Shown here: positions 1 through 11,797 of the stretch, one piece after another
How the letters are laid out: each line of letters begins with the position of its first letter
Numbering within the stretch: position 1 is the stretch's first letter
Assembly: GCF_017591425.1 (NCBI RefSeq)
Contig: NW_024466307.1
Coordinates: 3,656,001 to 3,720,000 of the forward strand
Origin: Ochotona curzoniae
Lineage: Eukaryota > Chordata > Mammalia > Lagomorpha > Ochotonidae
DNA length: 64,000 bases
Reading direction: 5' to 3'
Notes under the pieces: model-generated
Database searches by the model: none
What the model saw: the letters and a program-made list of their open reading frames with translations, nothing else
Told to the model about the DNA's origin: nothing
Program-made: the position numbers and the translations under genes

Positions 1-218
1 TACAGGAACATTTATTCATAGTTGGAAACACCCCAAATTGGAGGAAAGATATGTGTATGAAATACAAAGCCTCCAGTTGGGTGCTGTTCGAGACTGCACA
101 AATTGTCAAGTATCAGAGAAAGACTCTTGAAGGCTGTAGGCAAAGAGAGGCCTCTTCCTCCTATGCCAGTGAGTTTCTCAGCAACAGCCTCGTGGCCAGG
201 AGAAAGGAGAATGCTATT

Positions 219-521
219 TCTTAAAAAAGATGCATTTATTTTTACTGGAAAGACAGATATACAGAGAGGAAGAGAGACAGAGAGGAAGAGCTTCCATCCA
301 ATGATTCACTCAAGTGACTACAATGGCCAGAGCTGAGCCAATCCGAGGCCAGGAGCCAGGATTCTCTTCCAGGTCTCCCTCACAAATGCAGGGTCCCAAG
401 GCTTTGGGCCAAGCAGGGAGCCAGATGGGAAATAGGTTTTACTGGAATTAGAACCAGCAACTATATGGATTCTGGTGCCTGCAAGGTGAGGACTTTAGCT
501 GCTAGGATACCATGCCAGGCC
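219..521 (-). mobile_element. CSINE (lagomorph tRNA-derived SINE), minus strand
   Basis: It shows the CSINE body read in reverse: an A-tail-derived T/A-rich left end, the segment 'ATATACAGAGAGGAAGAGAG', a GATTCACTC box and the head near 515. It is flanked by a direct repeat GAGAATGCTAT (about 208-218 and 522-532), which fits target-site duplication. It has diverged and lost part of its middle. Confidence 0.85.
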
Positions 522-554
522 GAGAATGCTATCTTCAAAGCACAGAAGAAATGA

Positions 555-1654
555 TGAGCAAACAATACTTGACCTGAGAAAGCTTTGCTTCAGAAAGGGA
601 GAGATAAAAACTTTCCTAGACAAACAATAGCTGAGGCAATTCATCACCACTGAATCACTTTAAGTAGAAATACGAAAGGCAATTCTCCAAGCTGAGATAA
701 AAAGATACTAATTATTAAGATGAAAACATGAAGACAAAAAAATTCTCTGATAAAAGCATATACAGTCAAATTCAGAATAGTCCTATTGTAATGCTGCTGT
801 GAGAATCATTACATTTTTGTTATAAAGGTTCAAAAGATAAAACTATCAAATCTAACAATAGCTATAATAATTGTTAATGAGTCTGCAATATGAAAAGATG
901 CAAAATGCCACAAATATAATAAGTAAAGAAATTGGCACTTACACTGCAAGAAATACGAAAGATCATAAATTACTACTATATATAATTATATGCCATAAAA
1001 TTGATTATTAAGAAACAGATAAATTCCTAGAACATACAACTCAGCAGCAGTGAGCCACAGCAAATCTAAACAGGCTGATCACAAACGAAAAGATTAAATC
1101 AGTAATAAAAAATACTTCACATAAGTAAAAGCTCATGACCAGATGGCTTCACTGGTGTATCCCACTGAATGTTTGGAGAATCAATGTCAATTCTCTTCAA
1201 ACTCTTTCAAAAACCTGAAGAAGCAATGTTGTCAAACACATTTCATGAATCCAGGATTACTCTGTTACCAGGAAACTGCAAGAAAGGAAAATTACAGAGG
1301 GACATCCCTGACGAAGGTAGACATCACACTCCTCAACGTTGTCAAATTGAACTCAACAGCACAGTGAAAGGTCCATTCACCGCGATCCGGGGGACCTGTC
1401 CCCAGAACACCAGCACGGCTCAGTCTGTGCAGATCAACGAGCATGATTCAACGCATTGGATGAATGAAGAACAGAAACTCGATGATCCTCCACACAGAGA
1501 TGAGAGAGAGAGAGAGGCATTTGACAAAGTTCAACACCCTTTGTTGATAAAATTCGCTCAAGAAATTAGGTCCACAAGTCATAAACACCAACACAATAAA
1601 AGTTATATGTGACGAGCCCACCGCTGATGTCAACCTCAACAGGAAGAAGTTGAA
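555..1654 (+). mobile_element. Old L1 fragment, plus strand (5' part of an interrupted copy)
   Basis: Segments match the general pattern of mammalian L1: a 5'-UTR-like piece at about 590-900, then ORF2-like sequence at about 930-1,654, including the stretch around 1,135-1,160 that reads like the conserved 'gaccagatggcttcac' region upstream of the reverse transcriptase. The frame is broken by many stops, so it is a dead copy. It continues after the insertion at 1,667-2,782. Confidence 0.75.
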
Positions 1655-1666
1655 AGACTTCCTTTT

Positions 1667-2782
1667 TAATTTTTTAAAAAATTAATTACATTGCATTATG
1701 TGACACAGTTTCATAGGTTCTGGGATTTCCCCAACACCTCCCCGTACCCTCCCCCCATGGTGAATTCCTCCACCTTGTTGCAGCATTACAGTTCAAATTC
1801 AGTCAAGATTCTTTCCTTGCAAGCATATACCAAGCATACAGTCCAGCATCTTATTGTTCCGATAAATTCAACAGTTTCTTGGGGAGATCATCTTTGATCT
1901 GAAGGCAGAGCTGGCAGAACATCATCCCGATCAATTAAAAGCCACAACATAACATCAAGAACAATTTACAACATTATGGAATTATTTGACATGGTATTGA
2001 GTAACCAATATGTTAAAAAATGCAAGTTCTTAACCACATCCTGTGACTACGTCATTGAAATTTTAATTTTAGTTTATATACTACTGGCTTCTATACACCT
2101 TAAAATGGCTATAGGGTGTTATTCAGCTGTCTCGTGTCTTATTTTCATTTTAGTATTTAGCAGTTTGTAGCGTTGAAGCATAATTTTGCTGAACTTGGCA
2201 GATTTTAGGATAGTCTAAACTGGCTTATAACTCTAACAAGGCATATGTCAACAGTTGAGGTGCGGAACAGTTTTATGTGGGGGTGTCCAGAGAAATCTTC
2301 CATGCCCTAGTGAGGAGTAACTAATCTTTGCGTCCTACCTACTAAGATATGTGGGAGTCCATGCTGACAGTTTCCTGTCTAGTTCTAAGCTTTCCTTGTT
2401 GTTCTCTGTCGATCTATTCTAATTTTGGGGAGAGCGGGGGGAGGGTTCCAGGGCGACCCTGATGGTCATTGCAAGAGAGGGTGGGGATCCAAAGTTGGAA
2501 CTAAGTAAGGACCAGAGAAAGCTCCTCTCCCTAGTCCCGAAGGAAGTTTACTGTTCTGTTTCTGCGGACTGCTCAGGGCTCCTGGCTGTTGTTCCGATGA
2601 CCTCGGATCCTGCGAGGAAGCATTTGGGCTTCTTCCATCCCATGTGGTAGATCCAAACGGGAGTGGATGACCTCAGAGTTCTCAGCCTCCGAAGGCACTC
2701 CAATTCCCGGTGGTCTCCTTGGTAGCTGGGATGTAGTCCTTGGTGCCTGTACTGATAGTCCTTGGTGAGGATCTGGGAGGAG
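1667..2782 (-). mobile_element. Lagomorph L1 3'-end insertion nested in an older L1
   Basis: The element lies on the minus strand with its A-tail as T-rich sequence at the left (about 1,663-1,690). It is flanked by a perfect 12-bp direct repeat AGACTTCCTTTT at 1,655-1,666 and 2,783-2,794, and the host L1 reads on across the gap. The left half shares homology with the antisense L1 end at 5,101 onward, for example the 'agtccagcatc' segment. It is therefore most likely a 5'-truncated L1 made largely of 3' UTR. The family name is inference. Confidence 0.75.
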
Positions 2783-3800
2783 AGACTTCCTTTTAAGATC
2801 AGGAGCAAGATGATAAGGTCCATAGTCACCACTTCTTCAGTGTGTCGGAAACTCAGAGCAGTTCTTTAAAAAAAAGAAATAAAAATTCAAAATGGAGGGA
2901 AAGCACTGTCTCTGCGGCGGTTTTGCTGTGATTGTACATAAAGAGACTGTACATATAAAATTATTGGAACCAGTAAACAAGTTCAGTAAACCTGCAACAT
3001 GCAAAATCACACACACACTTCTGCTGCATTTCTGTGCAGTGACAGCAAAGTATCTGCAAAGGAAGAGAAACAGCCCATCTGTGATGCATCCAAAGGATAA
3101 AATACTTAAAAGAGGTGGCAGATCTGTAAGATGAAAATGAAAGTATTGATGTAAACCTCAAAGAAGACACAAAGAGCTGTAAATACATCCAGTGTTTAGA
3201 GATACAAGTTATTGTCTAAATATTTGTATTCCCCAAAGCTAGCTACAAGTTCAATGCAATCTCTATCAAAAATCCAGCACTACCTTACACAATAAAAAAA
3301 ATAAAATCCATCACCCTAGAATTCACCAAGAACTCTAATTAATCCGAAGGGACTAAAGCATCCCGTTGAAGAAGAATGACATTAAAATTATCCTGTGCCG
3401 TAATTTCAAAGTGTATTTAAAACCTATGGTACAAAAACAGTGTGGTGCCGGAATTAAAAACAGACACACAGGCCAGTGGCGAAACATGGAAAGCTCAGAA
3501 ATAAACTCAGGTGATCAACTAACTTCTCAGAAGGACGTTAAACTCACACAACCAGGAAAAAAAGTCCCTTTACTGTTGTAAATGGTGTTGGGGACATTGC
3601 TTATCCACATCCAGGAGAAGCTGGTTTGTCAGCTTACACATATGCTGAATTCCACTTAAGAGAGACTAAAGATTCAAAAACAGGGCTTGAAACCATAACA
3701 CTTCTAGGAAAAGGATGAAATGGGACATAACACGAGTGTTAGCAACGATTCTTTGGCTGATGTTCCCATTGCCGGGGCACAGAAGTCTAATGGAAACCTC
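2783..3800 (+). mobile_element. Old L1 fragment, plus strand (continuation after nested insertion)
   Basis: Downstream of the nested insert the host L1 resumes with 'aagatcaggagcaagatg', typical of the ORF2 reverse-transcriptase region. It then shows 'caatgcaatctctatcaaaa' at about 3,254 and the 'aaaaacagacacacaggcca' region at about 3,456, in the order expected of ORF2. Stops and indels are frequent. The right border is uncertain. Confidence 0.75.
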
Positions 3801-5007
3801 CATTCCAGCGTAGAGATGTATAGAAGTGTACCAAATGGCTATAGAGGCTCTATTAAGAAACCAAGAAACTCAACAGGGATGGGGCATTTATAGGGCAGTT
3901 ACTGGAAAGAAAACACATCTCTAGGTTTTCATTTTACTAATCTCATGGAGAAGAAATTGTCAGATCACCTAGTGTGAAGCAGGTTTTGTTTTTTGTTTTT
4001 GATTTTTTTTGACTCACCTGAGCATTGTTCTCATCCATCCCCGAATGAACACTGTTGTTGCTCAGGATCTCCCATTTCCCATGAGTACCTTCAGTTGTGG
4101 TAGGTAGGTATCTCCAGGTCCCCTTGATGACAGTTTCACTCCTCCCCAGCTGCCCAGGGTTGTCCTCCCCTGTCCCCTGCAGACCAGCAGTGTCTAGCCC
4201 ACAGCTCAAGGGTCTCTACTTGGGGTCCAAGGACAAAGAAGAAAAGGGTGCATCTAGCCACGTTTCCCCAGGATGGTTTAAGCTCAGGTCTGTAATCTGA
4301 GACCTGTTGCTTCATCCTGCTCCAGTGGGGTGAGAGACCTGCTACTACATGTCCTGTGACCTTAGCCAGTCCTAGAATATTGGGAATGGTAGCAGAAGTA
4401 ATTGGCATCCCATATAGCCCCTAACACTTACTGATTCTAGACATGATAGTACAACTTATAATTGCAGATAATTGTAAATTCATCTTTTAACCTGGAACTG
4501 CCCTGGCTCCTGGTCCCTTGAGAAAGTCAGTCTGTCTGCTTGTACATGGGGCAGAAGTCCAGAAAATTAACAGAGAATTCTCCCTTAAGGGAGCCCTCAC
4601 CCAGCAAGTGTACACTCTCTCAAGTCCCCTGGCCCTTCAACACAGCTGCTCTCAGTTGCAGTACTCTGGCCCACCTCCACAGGAGTGACCTGCAATCTCG
4701 CTACAGTGCTTGCACCACACCCTTCCCAAGCCTCCTGCCCTGCTCCCATTCAGATGTTCCTTGACTGTATCTCCCGAATCGACTGTTGGCATTCACATTC
4801 TCCTCTCAGGACTTGCTGCTGTGGGCATCCCAAAGAAGTCAGACATCTCGTAAAATGACATGGAAGGGAAGAGGCAGTTGTAGGTGGCTGTCACACAAGA
4901 AAACAGAGAAAAAGTTCCTAGAGGCTTCTGACAGTGCAAGATGGGAAGGACCCTTACACATTTTCACTGCGCTTTTGAGAGAAACCTCTATTACATTTAC
5001 TATCACA

Positions 5008-5099
5008 TTTCCTTCCTTCCTTCCTTCCTTCCTTCCTTCCTTCCTTCCTTCCTTCCTTCCTTCCTTCCTTCCTTCCTTCCTTCCTTCCTTCCTTCCTTT
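5008..5099. repeat. (CCTT)n microsatellite, about 22 copies
   Basis: An uninterrupted CCTT tetranucleotide array directly abuts the tail end of the antisense L1 fragment that follows. Reading frames through it give a PSFLPSFL-type repeat that is not a protein. Confidence 0.98.
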
Positions 5100-5740
5100 C
5101 TATTTCATGATACAGTTCCAAAGGCTCTGGGATTTCTCTTCACTACCCCCACTGACTTCTCTATCTTACTACAGTAGTGTTGCTCTTCAGAGACAGTCCT
5201 AAGTCCATCATTCTGCTATTTAAGTGTTTTCTGATATTATAGGTATGGACAGTGACACAGAGTCCAGCATCCTATTGTCAAGGTATAGTTAACAGATTCA
5301 TTGGAAGTCCATCTTTGATTTGGAAGAGGAGATGCATACTGCATTGTATCCTCACATCTGGATATGATCTTTATTATACTGCTCTCTTGATGACTACATA
5401 CGTACATACATATTTACTCATATGTCTATTGAGCTTATATTTTGCATGAAGGTTGCCTTATAATAGATCATATATTTGTCTTTTGGGGATTGGCTTATAT
5501 CACTGAACATAATGGTCTCTGGTTGGGACCATTTTATTGCAAATGGTAGAATTTCATTCTTTCTCATACCTTTTCCATAGGTAGATATACCTATGCAGTT
5601 TGTTTGCCCATCCCCTTTTTGATGGGCATGTGGGTTGTTTCCATGTCTTTGCTATTGTAGATTATGCTGCTGTAAATATAGGAGCACGGGTCCCTTTCTC
5701 ATATGCAGATTTAATTTCCTTCATATTTTTAACTTTACAA
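5100..5740 (-). mobile_element. L1 3' end, minus strand
   Basis: The right part (about 5,480-5,730) reads as the complement of a mammalian L1 3' UTR, with 'gctattgtagattatgctgctg' split by mutations from the familiar form. The left part shares the terminal segment seen in the nested element at 1,667. Its tail has become the CCTT array. Confidence 0.8.
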
Positions 5741-7247
5741 TAACTAAGAAGAAGAATTTTAGACACGTGATTCTTTTCCCTTGTGTTTTTAAAATACCTA
5801 TATTCAATGACCATGCCCAGTGGTCAGGGAGCCTAGTAATTGGAACGGTCAGCTTGCCTGCCCTTTGCTCAGTGTCCTCCTTTCATCACTTATCCTTCCT
5901 CACATCCCAAAATATAGATGGGTGATTTCTCAACTCTGGAAGACTTTCAGAAGTTCCAAATGAACCCCAGGTATATGCCATTTAACCAATTACTTTTAAT
6001 GACAAACATAAGAAGAGTGATTTCTTCATATGTAATGAAGTTAATGGCCAAAATTCAGTGTTAGTAGCTTATGTGTCCAAAAGAAATTATCCAGTAAAAG
6101 AGATAGATCTGTGGAGCTATCTCCCCTGATCCCTTAGGAGTCAATGACATAGTTCTTTATTTAAAAAAAAAATCTACGTCAGCCAATGGAATTCCTCTGA
6201 GTTCATTAGTCATTATGAAGATAGATTATGACCTCAGCTACCCTAATGAATTAGTATTTTCTCTTGAGACTATGAAGTCCTCAAAGACAGGAAACAATAC
6301 TTTTCCAAGCACTGCCTAAATACTTTGTGTAAAACAGTGCACAGAAGTGGCCCTGGTGTCTGTCTCACCGTCCAGGACAGCAACTCTCATCACAGGGCTC
6401 CCAGCCTCTGGGTACCCTGGCCTCTCCTTGAACAAATGGATTTTGGTAGCCACTGAAAATAAGCCACAACCACCACCAAAGTGCTGCCTCTTAAGAAATC
6501 CTCTGTGATGTTCTCTGCCTGTTCTCAAGGGTAGGAAGGTGTCTGCCTCTTCCTTGTGTTGGGAAACCAGATTCTTGAGCTCATCCGGGTTCAGTTGGCC
6601 TCGTGCTTTATAGGAAGTGACCTACATTTTTCGGGCTGTGAGGAGGGAAGGGAGTGTTTGAGAAAGCAGCTAAGGGGGCGGAGTAAGATTGATGCTATCT
6701 TTGGTTGACTTTAGTTGGACTGTTTTCTTTATGCCTCGATCTCTTCCTTTGCAAGAGCAACAGCATTTTGTTGGTCCTGTGCCCCAGGCAGCCTCTTTGG
6801 GCCAGTGCAGATGTACACAGCCATTTGGCTGTCCTGAGGACCGAGCACAGAGCCTCTCTTCTCCCTAATGAAGTCATCTCCTCTCCGCAGCCCAGCCTCT
6901 CCCATCACTCCATGTTGGAACAGGGCCTTGCCTTGCATAGTTCTGTCGTGATGTAGATGGTCTTCCAGTTAAGTTCGGGAGAATCTGTCCAACCATGAAC
7001 AGGACATTTACAGCAAAGAAGAAAACTATTGAAAGAAACATTTTACTGTAACATTTTCAGTAGGAATTAGGGAATAAACATTTAGCATCTGATTTATAGA
7101 GGAAAAAAAAATCTAATTTTAAAATGGCTTTCTAAGGATATTATCTGTTTTGTTCGAGTAAATGATATACTCTAAGTGAGACTGTAATGAGGTTGTCGTT
7201 CTCATTTTGCCTTTTTCAGGATTTCCTTTTTATATATTTATGCATTT

Positions 7248-7288
7248 TAAGATTTCTTTATTTACTTGAAATTCAAACTGGGAGTGTA

Positions 7289-7320
<32 letters not shown>

Positions 7321-7565
7321 CGCTTCCATTTATTGGTTCACTCCCCACATACCAGACTGCAATGGCCAGTGCTGGCCAGGGAGATTCTTCTGGGTCTCCC
7401 ACATGGATGGCCAGCACCCAGACACGTGGGTTATCTTCGGCTGCTTTTCCAAGGCTGTCAGCAGGGAGCTGGATTAGAAGTAGAACAACCAAGACACCAA
7501 CTGGCACCCAAATGGATGTCAATATCACTTTAGAGGTGACTTATCTGCTACGCCAGAGGCTCCTC
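7248..7565 (-). mobile_element. Diverged CSINE, minus strand, with internal TG/AG microsatellite
   Basis: The CSINE body is recognisable from 'cacatggatgg', 'gcagggagctggat' and the 'actggcaccca' box. The pyrimidine-rich segment near the tail has become a (TG)n(AG)n tract at 7,287-7,321. Confidence 0.8.
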
Positions 7566-7699
7566 CCTTTAATTTTTTCTTAAGAAAAACAACAAAGACC
7601 TTATATTAGTTCTGCATGTCCTAGAAAGCCAAGGGTAATATGAAGTGTAGGATAGAATATCTGTCCCTAAACTGTAGTGTTTTAATTTTAATTTTTTAA

Positions 7700-8023
7700 T
7701 TTTTTTTAAGATTTATTTATTTTATTGGAAAGTCGGATATACAGAGAGGAGGAGAGACAGGGAGGAAGATCTTCCGTCCGATGATTCACTCCCCAAGTGA
7801 GCACAACAGCCGATGCTATGCCGGTCTGAAGCCAGGAGCCTCTTCCAGGTCTCCCACACGGGTGCAGGGTCCCAAAGCTTTGGGCCGTCCTCGACTGCTT
7901 TCCCAGGCCACAGGCAGGGAGCTGGAAGGGAAGTGGAGCTGCCAGGATTAGAACCGGCGCCCATATGGGATTCTGGTGCGTTCAAGGCAAGGACTTAAGC
8001 CTCTAGGCCCTGCCGCCGGGCCC
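7700..8023 (-). mobile_element. Young CSINE, minus strand
   Basis: This is a nearly complete element. It has a T-run and 'aagatttatttattttattgg' (split here by a few bases in other copies), 'gatatacagagagg', 'gatgattcactccccaagtg' and a head ending 'ccgccgggccc'. It is close to the copy at 32,075, so it is comparatively recent. Confidence 0.92.
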
Positions 8024-8645
8024 AAGTGTTTTTTTTTTTTTTTTAATATTTGTTAGATGGCACTGTCTTGTTCAGCTGGCTTCTCTTGTGTAACATCTTG
8101 AAAGCCAAAGTAGGTGTGATTTTAGTCCCTGGCATTCTCTCACCTGCTGAGAAGGATACTTTGCTTCACTGGGCTTAGGATCAGACAAGCATCAAGAAAC
8201 GGAAACTTGAACCCTGCTTTCTTGTTTAGGAAAGGACTGGCATCTTGTCATCCCTAACACAATATCGGGTAATGCTGTGTCGAAGAACGCTGCACCTGAT
8301 CAATAAAGAAAGAGGCCTGAAACAGGATGCGATGCCAGGGGAGCTCAGAGGAGCCTCTGATGGAGATCAGGAGATTCCCTGGAGACTCACGTGCCGCCCA
8401 CACCTCTCAGCGCCACCTCGCTGGCTGCCCCTGAGCTCAGCCACGTTCCCAAGACAAGACCAAGGCAAGGAAGGAAGGCCCGCAGCTTCCGGCTTTTGGG
8501 CTCCTGTAGCCACTAGCAAGAGGAATGAAGCCCTTACTGTATCTGTACATATGGTCTATTCTTTTAACTATTCACCGTTTATTTTCTTTTGAGAAGTATC
8601 ATTTTTCTATCCTTTTTTTTAAAGAAGTCTATTATTGGATTGTTT

Positions 8646-8966
8646 GACTTTTTAAAAAAGCTTTAATTATTTTTATTGGAAAGGCAGACTTACAGAGAGA
8701 AAGATACTCTGTCTGCTCATTCACTCCTAAAGGGGTGGCCTCAACTGCGGGAGCTGAGTTGATCCAAAGTCAGGAGCTTCTTCCTCCGGGTCTCCCACAT
8801 GGGTACAGAGTCCCAAGGCCTTGGACCATCCTTTACCACCTTCCCTGGCCACCAGCAGGGAGCTGGAAAGGAAATGGAACATCTCTGACATGAACTGGCA
8901 CCCATATGGGGGATCCTGGTATGTGCAAGGCAAGGATTTTTAGCCACTAGGCTACCTCACTGGGCC
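8646..8966 (-). mobile_element. CSINE, minus strand
   Basis: The full-length pattern is present but diverged: 'attggaaaggcagacttacag', the 'gtctcccacatgggtaca' box, 'ccagcagggagctgg', 'cacccatatggg' and a head ending 'ctgggcccc'. Confidence 0.88.
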
Positions 8967-9543
8967 CCATACGATCTTGATGTTGCTATAAAGGACATTC
9001 TGGAACAGGGACATGATTTAAAGAGGGACTCTCAGAATGAAATTTTTAACAACTGACTTAAATGTCATGAACAGATAACTATCACTTTAGTTGTAAAAAT
9101 GGCAAAAATGTTTTCCCACTTAAAAATTCCTGACAATTTCATCAGACATCGAAGTGATGACTGTTCTGTCATTTCCTCTGGTGCAAGAAGGAAATGAGGG
9201 GAGGAAGCAAGCGAGAAGGAAGGAAGAGGCAGCCCTGAGCAGCGCTGAGCTGCTCTAGACCGCATCCCGTGTGGGCCGCAGACTGTCCTGCACAGGCCCG
9301 CTGTGATTTTCGATTGATTCTTTCTCTGTTACCAATTTGTTAGAGAACAAACTCTGTCCTGGAGCGAGAAAGTAGATTCTTAGGGACTGTCATCACATTG
9401 TGTTTGTAATTTGACAACCGAGGAAGTGTTTAAAATTCTTGTAACATGACAAGCCAAAGAAGAGAAAGGTATGTGGCGTAAAGCTCATGAACGTCGCCTG
9501 TATTCTCAGTCCCGTCCACAACTGCACGGTCAAGGGTGGAAAA

Positions 9544-9608
9544 GTCCACTGACCCGGGAGACTGGGCACTGGGAAAGGTGGTAACGTCCACCGACCCGGG
9601 AGACTGGG
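9544..9608. repeat. Duplicated 23-bp motif, 42-bp period
   Basis: A 23-base segment containing CGACCCGGGAGACTGGG (one mismatch in the first copy) occurs at 9,544-9,566 and again at 9,586-9,608. It is a small local duplication of unknown role. Confidence 0.85.
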
Positions 9609-11676
9609 AAAGTACCTCGAGCAAGATGAGGCAGAAGGTCCAGGGTCATCAATAGTGAATGCTAACTTATCCTGTAAAATGAACACTAGTCTGCTGCTTG
9701 TCCCTTGAGTGTGTGCACTAAATCTCCTTGTAGGATTGTTTGACTTTGCATTATGAAGGAAAAGTAGTGTGATGGAGAGCTAACAAGGTTTTCCAGACTG
9801 GCAAATCTGTCACTTATGAAATGGTCTTGGACAAGTCACCTGGGCCACTTAAACATTCCGTTAGGTTCGCTCAGAGCTAAGAATGAGCGAAAGAATGCCA
9901 GTCTTAGAGCATGTCAGAGAAGTCTGCTCTAACATTGAGAGGACACGTTTCAGTGGAGATTACACTTTGTGGCATTTTCTCCCTTCCGTAAGAAGCTGGG
10001 AAGGCCCTGACCCAGTAGATGTGTGTTCTGAGGACAGCCGTGTCATCGGCTCTTTGACTATGGGGAACTCCGCTTTCTGGGCCTCACGAGCCTCTGGGTT
10101 AATTATGATGCTTGGGGTCCTGATTTGACTCTATGCTCTGCTAGTCTAAGTATTTCACCGAAGAGATTTTTCATTGTGTGGAATTATAATGCAGTCAGTA
10201 TCCTAAGAATAATTCTTTGCAAAAGCAAATGAATTTACAAATGTAATGATTCAGGTCTATGCCACTCATGTTAGTTAAGCTGGTAAACACAAAGGAACAG
10301 AGATGCACGTCTGTGAGATTATGACTGTCCCGGCAAACCTTTTGTCTGTTACTTCAAAGGCACATACTTCAGAACTGTAATTCAGAGCAGGCCTGGGAGC
10401 CCAGATCACTAAGAGGTTCAAGGTGTGGGCCTAAGCCGAAGTGACCAAATACATGCCGGGTGCAAGATGGACCTTCTTCAGTCAGTGCTCTTTGATGCTG
10501 TGCTCCAGGCAGAGCCCCGAGGGAGCAGTGATGCAGCTAGGTCCCCATTTCTGCTCTGCCAAGTTGCTTCCCGCACTTACTTTGTACCAGTTGTGTAAAG
10601 AATCCAGCTCGGAACTCTCCAAGGGGCAAAGGCCCTTTCTGTCAACTGGTTAACCCTTGCTGTAGAAGGTCCTTTTGGAAATCCCAACACAATGCTAGGG
10701 CCTCTGGCCTGCCTTGCTGTTATTTACACAGTGAGGTGAGCAGGACTGAAAGAATACCTCCCCTAAATGCATGAGCGACCCGGGCGGGGGGCGGGGGGCT
10801 TTCCTGACAACATGGGAGGTACCGACACATCTAAGGAAGGAGTCACCGGTGCTCAGAACGACCAAATACTCTGCTGTGTAAGGGACCATGTGGAAGACAG
10901 GGCAAGCAAGAAGGGGGTAGCTGAGTGCGGATGGATGTGGGTTATAGCTGGGGCTAGAGGATCGGCCGCCTGGGACAGCAGACTTGCCCGGAAGCATTTC
11001 CTGGCCAGTTCTTTTTTACTGGGGTCTTTGAGAATTGCACGCAGTGAAACTAGCCCCCCTGTGGGGCAGTTCCCGGGAAGGACGGGGTTGGAGGAATTGA
11101 AGGGCGGGGGATCGATTCTCACACTTTCCCTACAGGTTTCAGAAGCAGCCCCCTCCCCACCCACCCCCGCCCCCGCCTTGCCTTTTTTTTAGGTTGGGAA
11201 GCCCGGAGCCTCACACTGACCTGGCATGGGACGGGCAGGCTGCGCTAGCGCGCAATCACACTATAACCAAGTTGGTGCAGCATTTACCCCCAAGTTTTCC
11301 CTTGCTCCCAAGAATCGAACACCCTCAATTGTCTGGCTCTGGCCGGCCCCCAGCGGTCTGGGGGCTCCTCTTCCTTAATCCGGATCGGACAGCTCATGTA
11401 GGGGTGGGAAGGGTGGGGAGGGGTCGGGCCGCGGCTGCTGCTTCCGCGAGCGCCACGCGATGCTGTGGAGAGTCGTCGACTGGGGAGCGGTCTGTCCTCA
11501 AGGCGATTGGTACTCGCGGTGGGAGAAGAGACGCGGGGCGGTGGGAGTGCCAGTGAGGAGGCAGGCGGTCCCTACCGCAGGCGCAGGGCGCTGCCTCTCC
11601 GCCCCTCCGCCCGCTCTCCCAGCCCCAGCTCTTAGGAGTGGCTGAAGCTGCCCAGAGCTTCTGGAAGCTGAATGAA

Positions 11677-11717
11677 CCCTCCTCCTCTCCCTCCTCCTCT
11701 TCTCCCTCCTCCTCTCC
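11677..11717 (+). promoter_or_regulatory. 41-nt pure pyrimidine tract upstream of the core promoter
   Basis: This uninterrupted C/T run is built from repeated TCCCTCCTCCTCT units. Such promoter-proximal polypyrimidine tracts can bind Sp1/MAZ-type factors or adopt triplex DNA; which applies here is not shown by sequence. Confidence 0.8.
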
Positions 11718-11751
11718 GCCGAGTCTCCTCCTTGGAGCTGACGGTACAGTG

Positions 11752-11758
11752 ATATAAT
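11752..11758 (+). promoter_or_regulatory. VCAN: TATA-like element of the VCAN promoter
   Basis: ATATAAT lies about 45 bases before the point where sequence resembling the start of known versican mRNA begins (about 11,798). The human versican promoter has been described as containing a TATA box. The spacing would suit a start nearer 11,782, so the true start may be slightly upstream of the exon border given here. Confidence 0.55.
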
Positions 11759-11797
11759 GATGATGGGTGTCACAACCCGCATTTGAACTTGCAGGCG

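Larger units (their letters stand above)
1..11200. other. Upstream intergenic region, repeat-rich, no gene recognised
   Basis: I see no intact gene here. About half is recognisable L1 and CSINE sequence, listed separately. The pieces between (about 3,800-5,000, 5,740-7,240, 8,030-8,640 and 8,970-11,200) hold only short, low-complexity or random-looking open frames and nothing I can name. The region lies 5' of VCAN and could contain distal enhancers, but nothing in the sequence alone proves one. Confidence 0.7.

Noticed and set aside
2548..2832. 94-codon minus-strand frame starting with a signal-peptide-like sequence
   Set aside because: It spans the junction between the nested L1 insert and its host L1 (2,782/2,783), so it is an accidental fusion.
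4786..5202. 138-codon frame with PSFL repeats
   Set aside because: It is simply the CCTT microsatellite read in frame.
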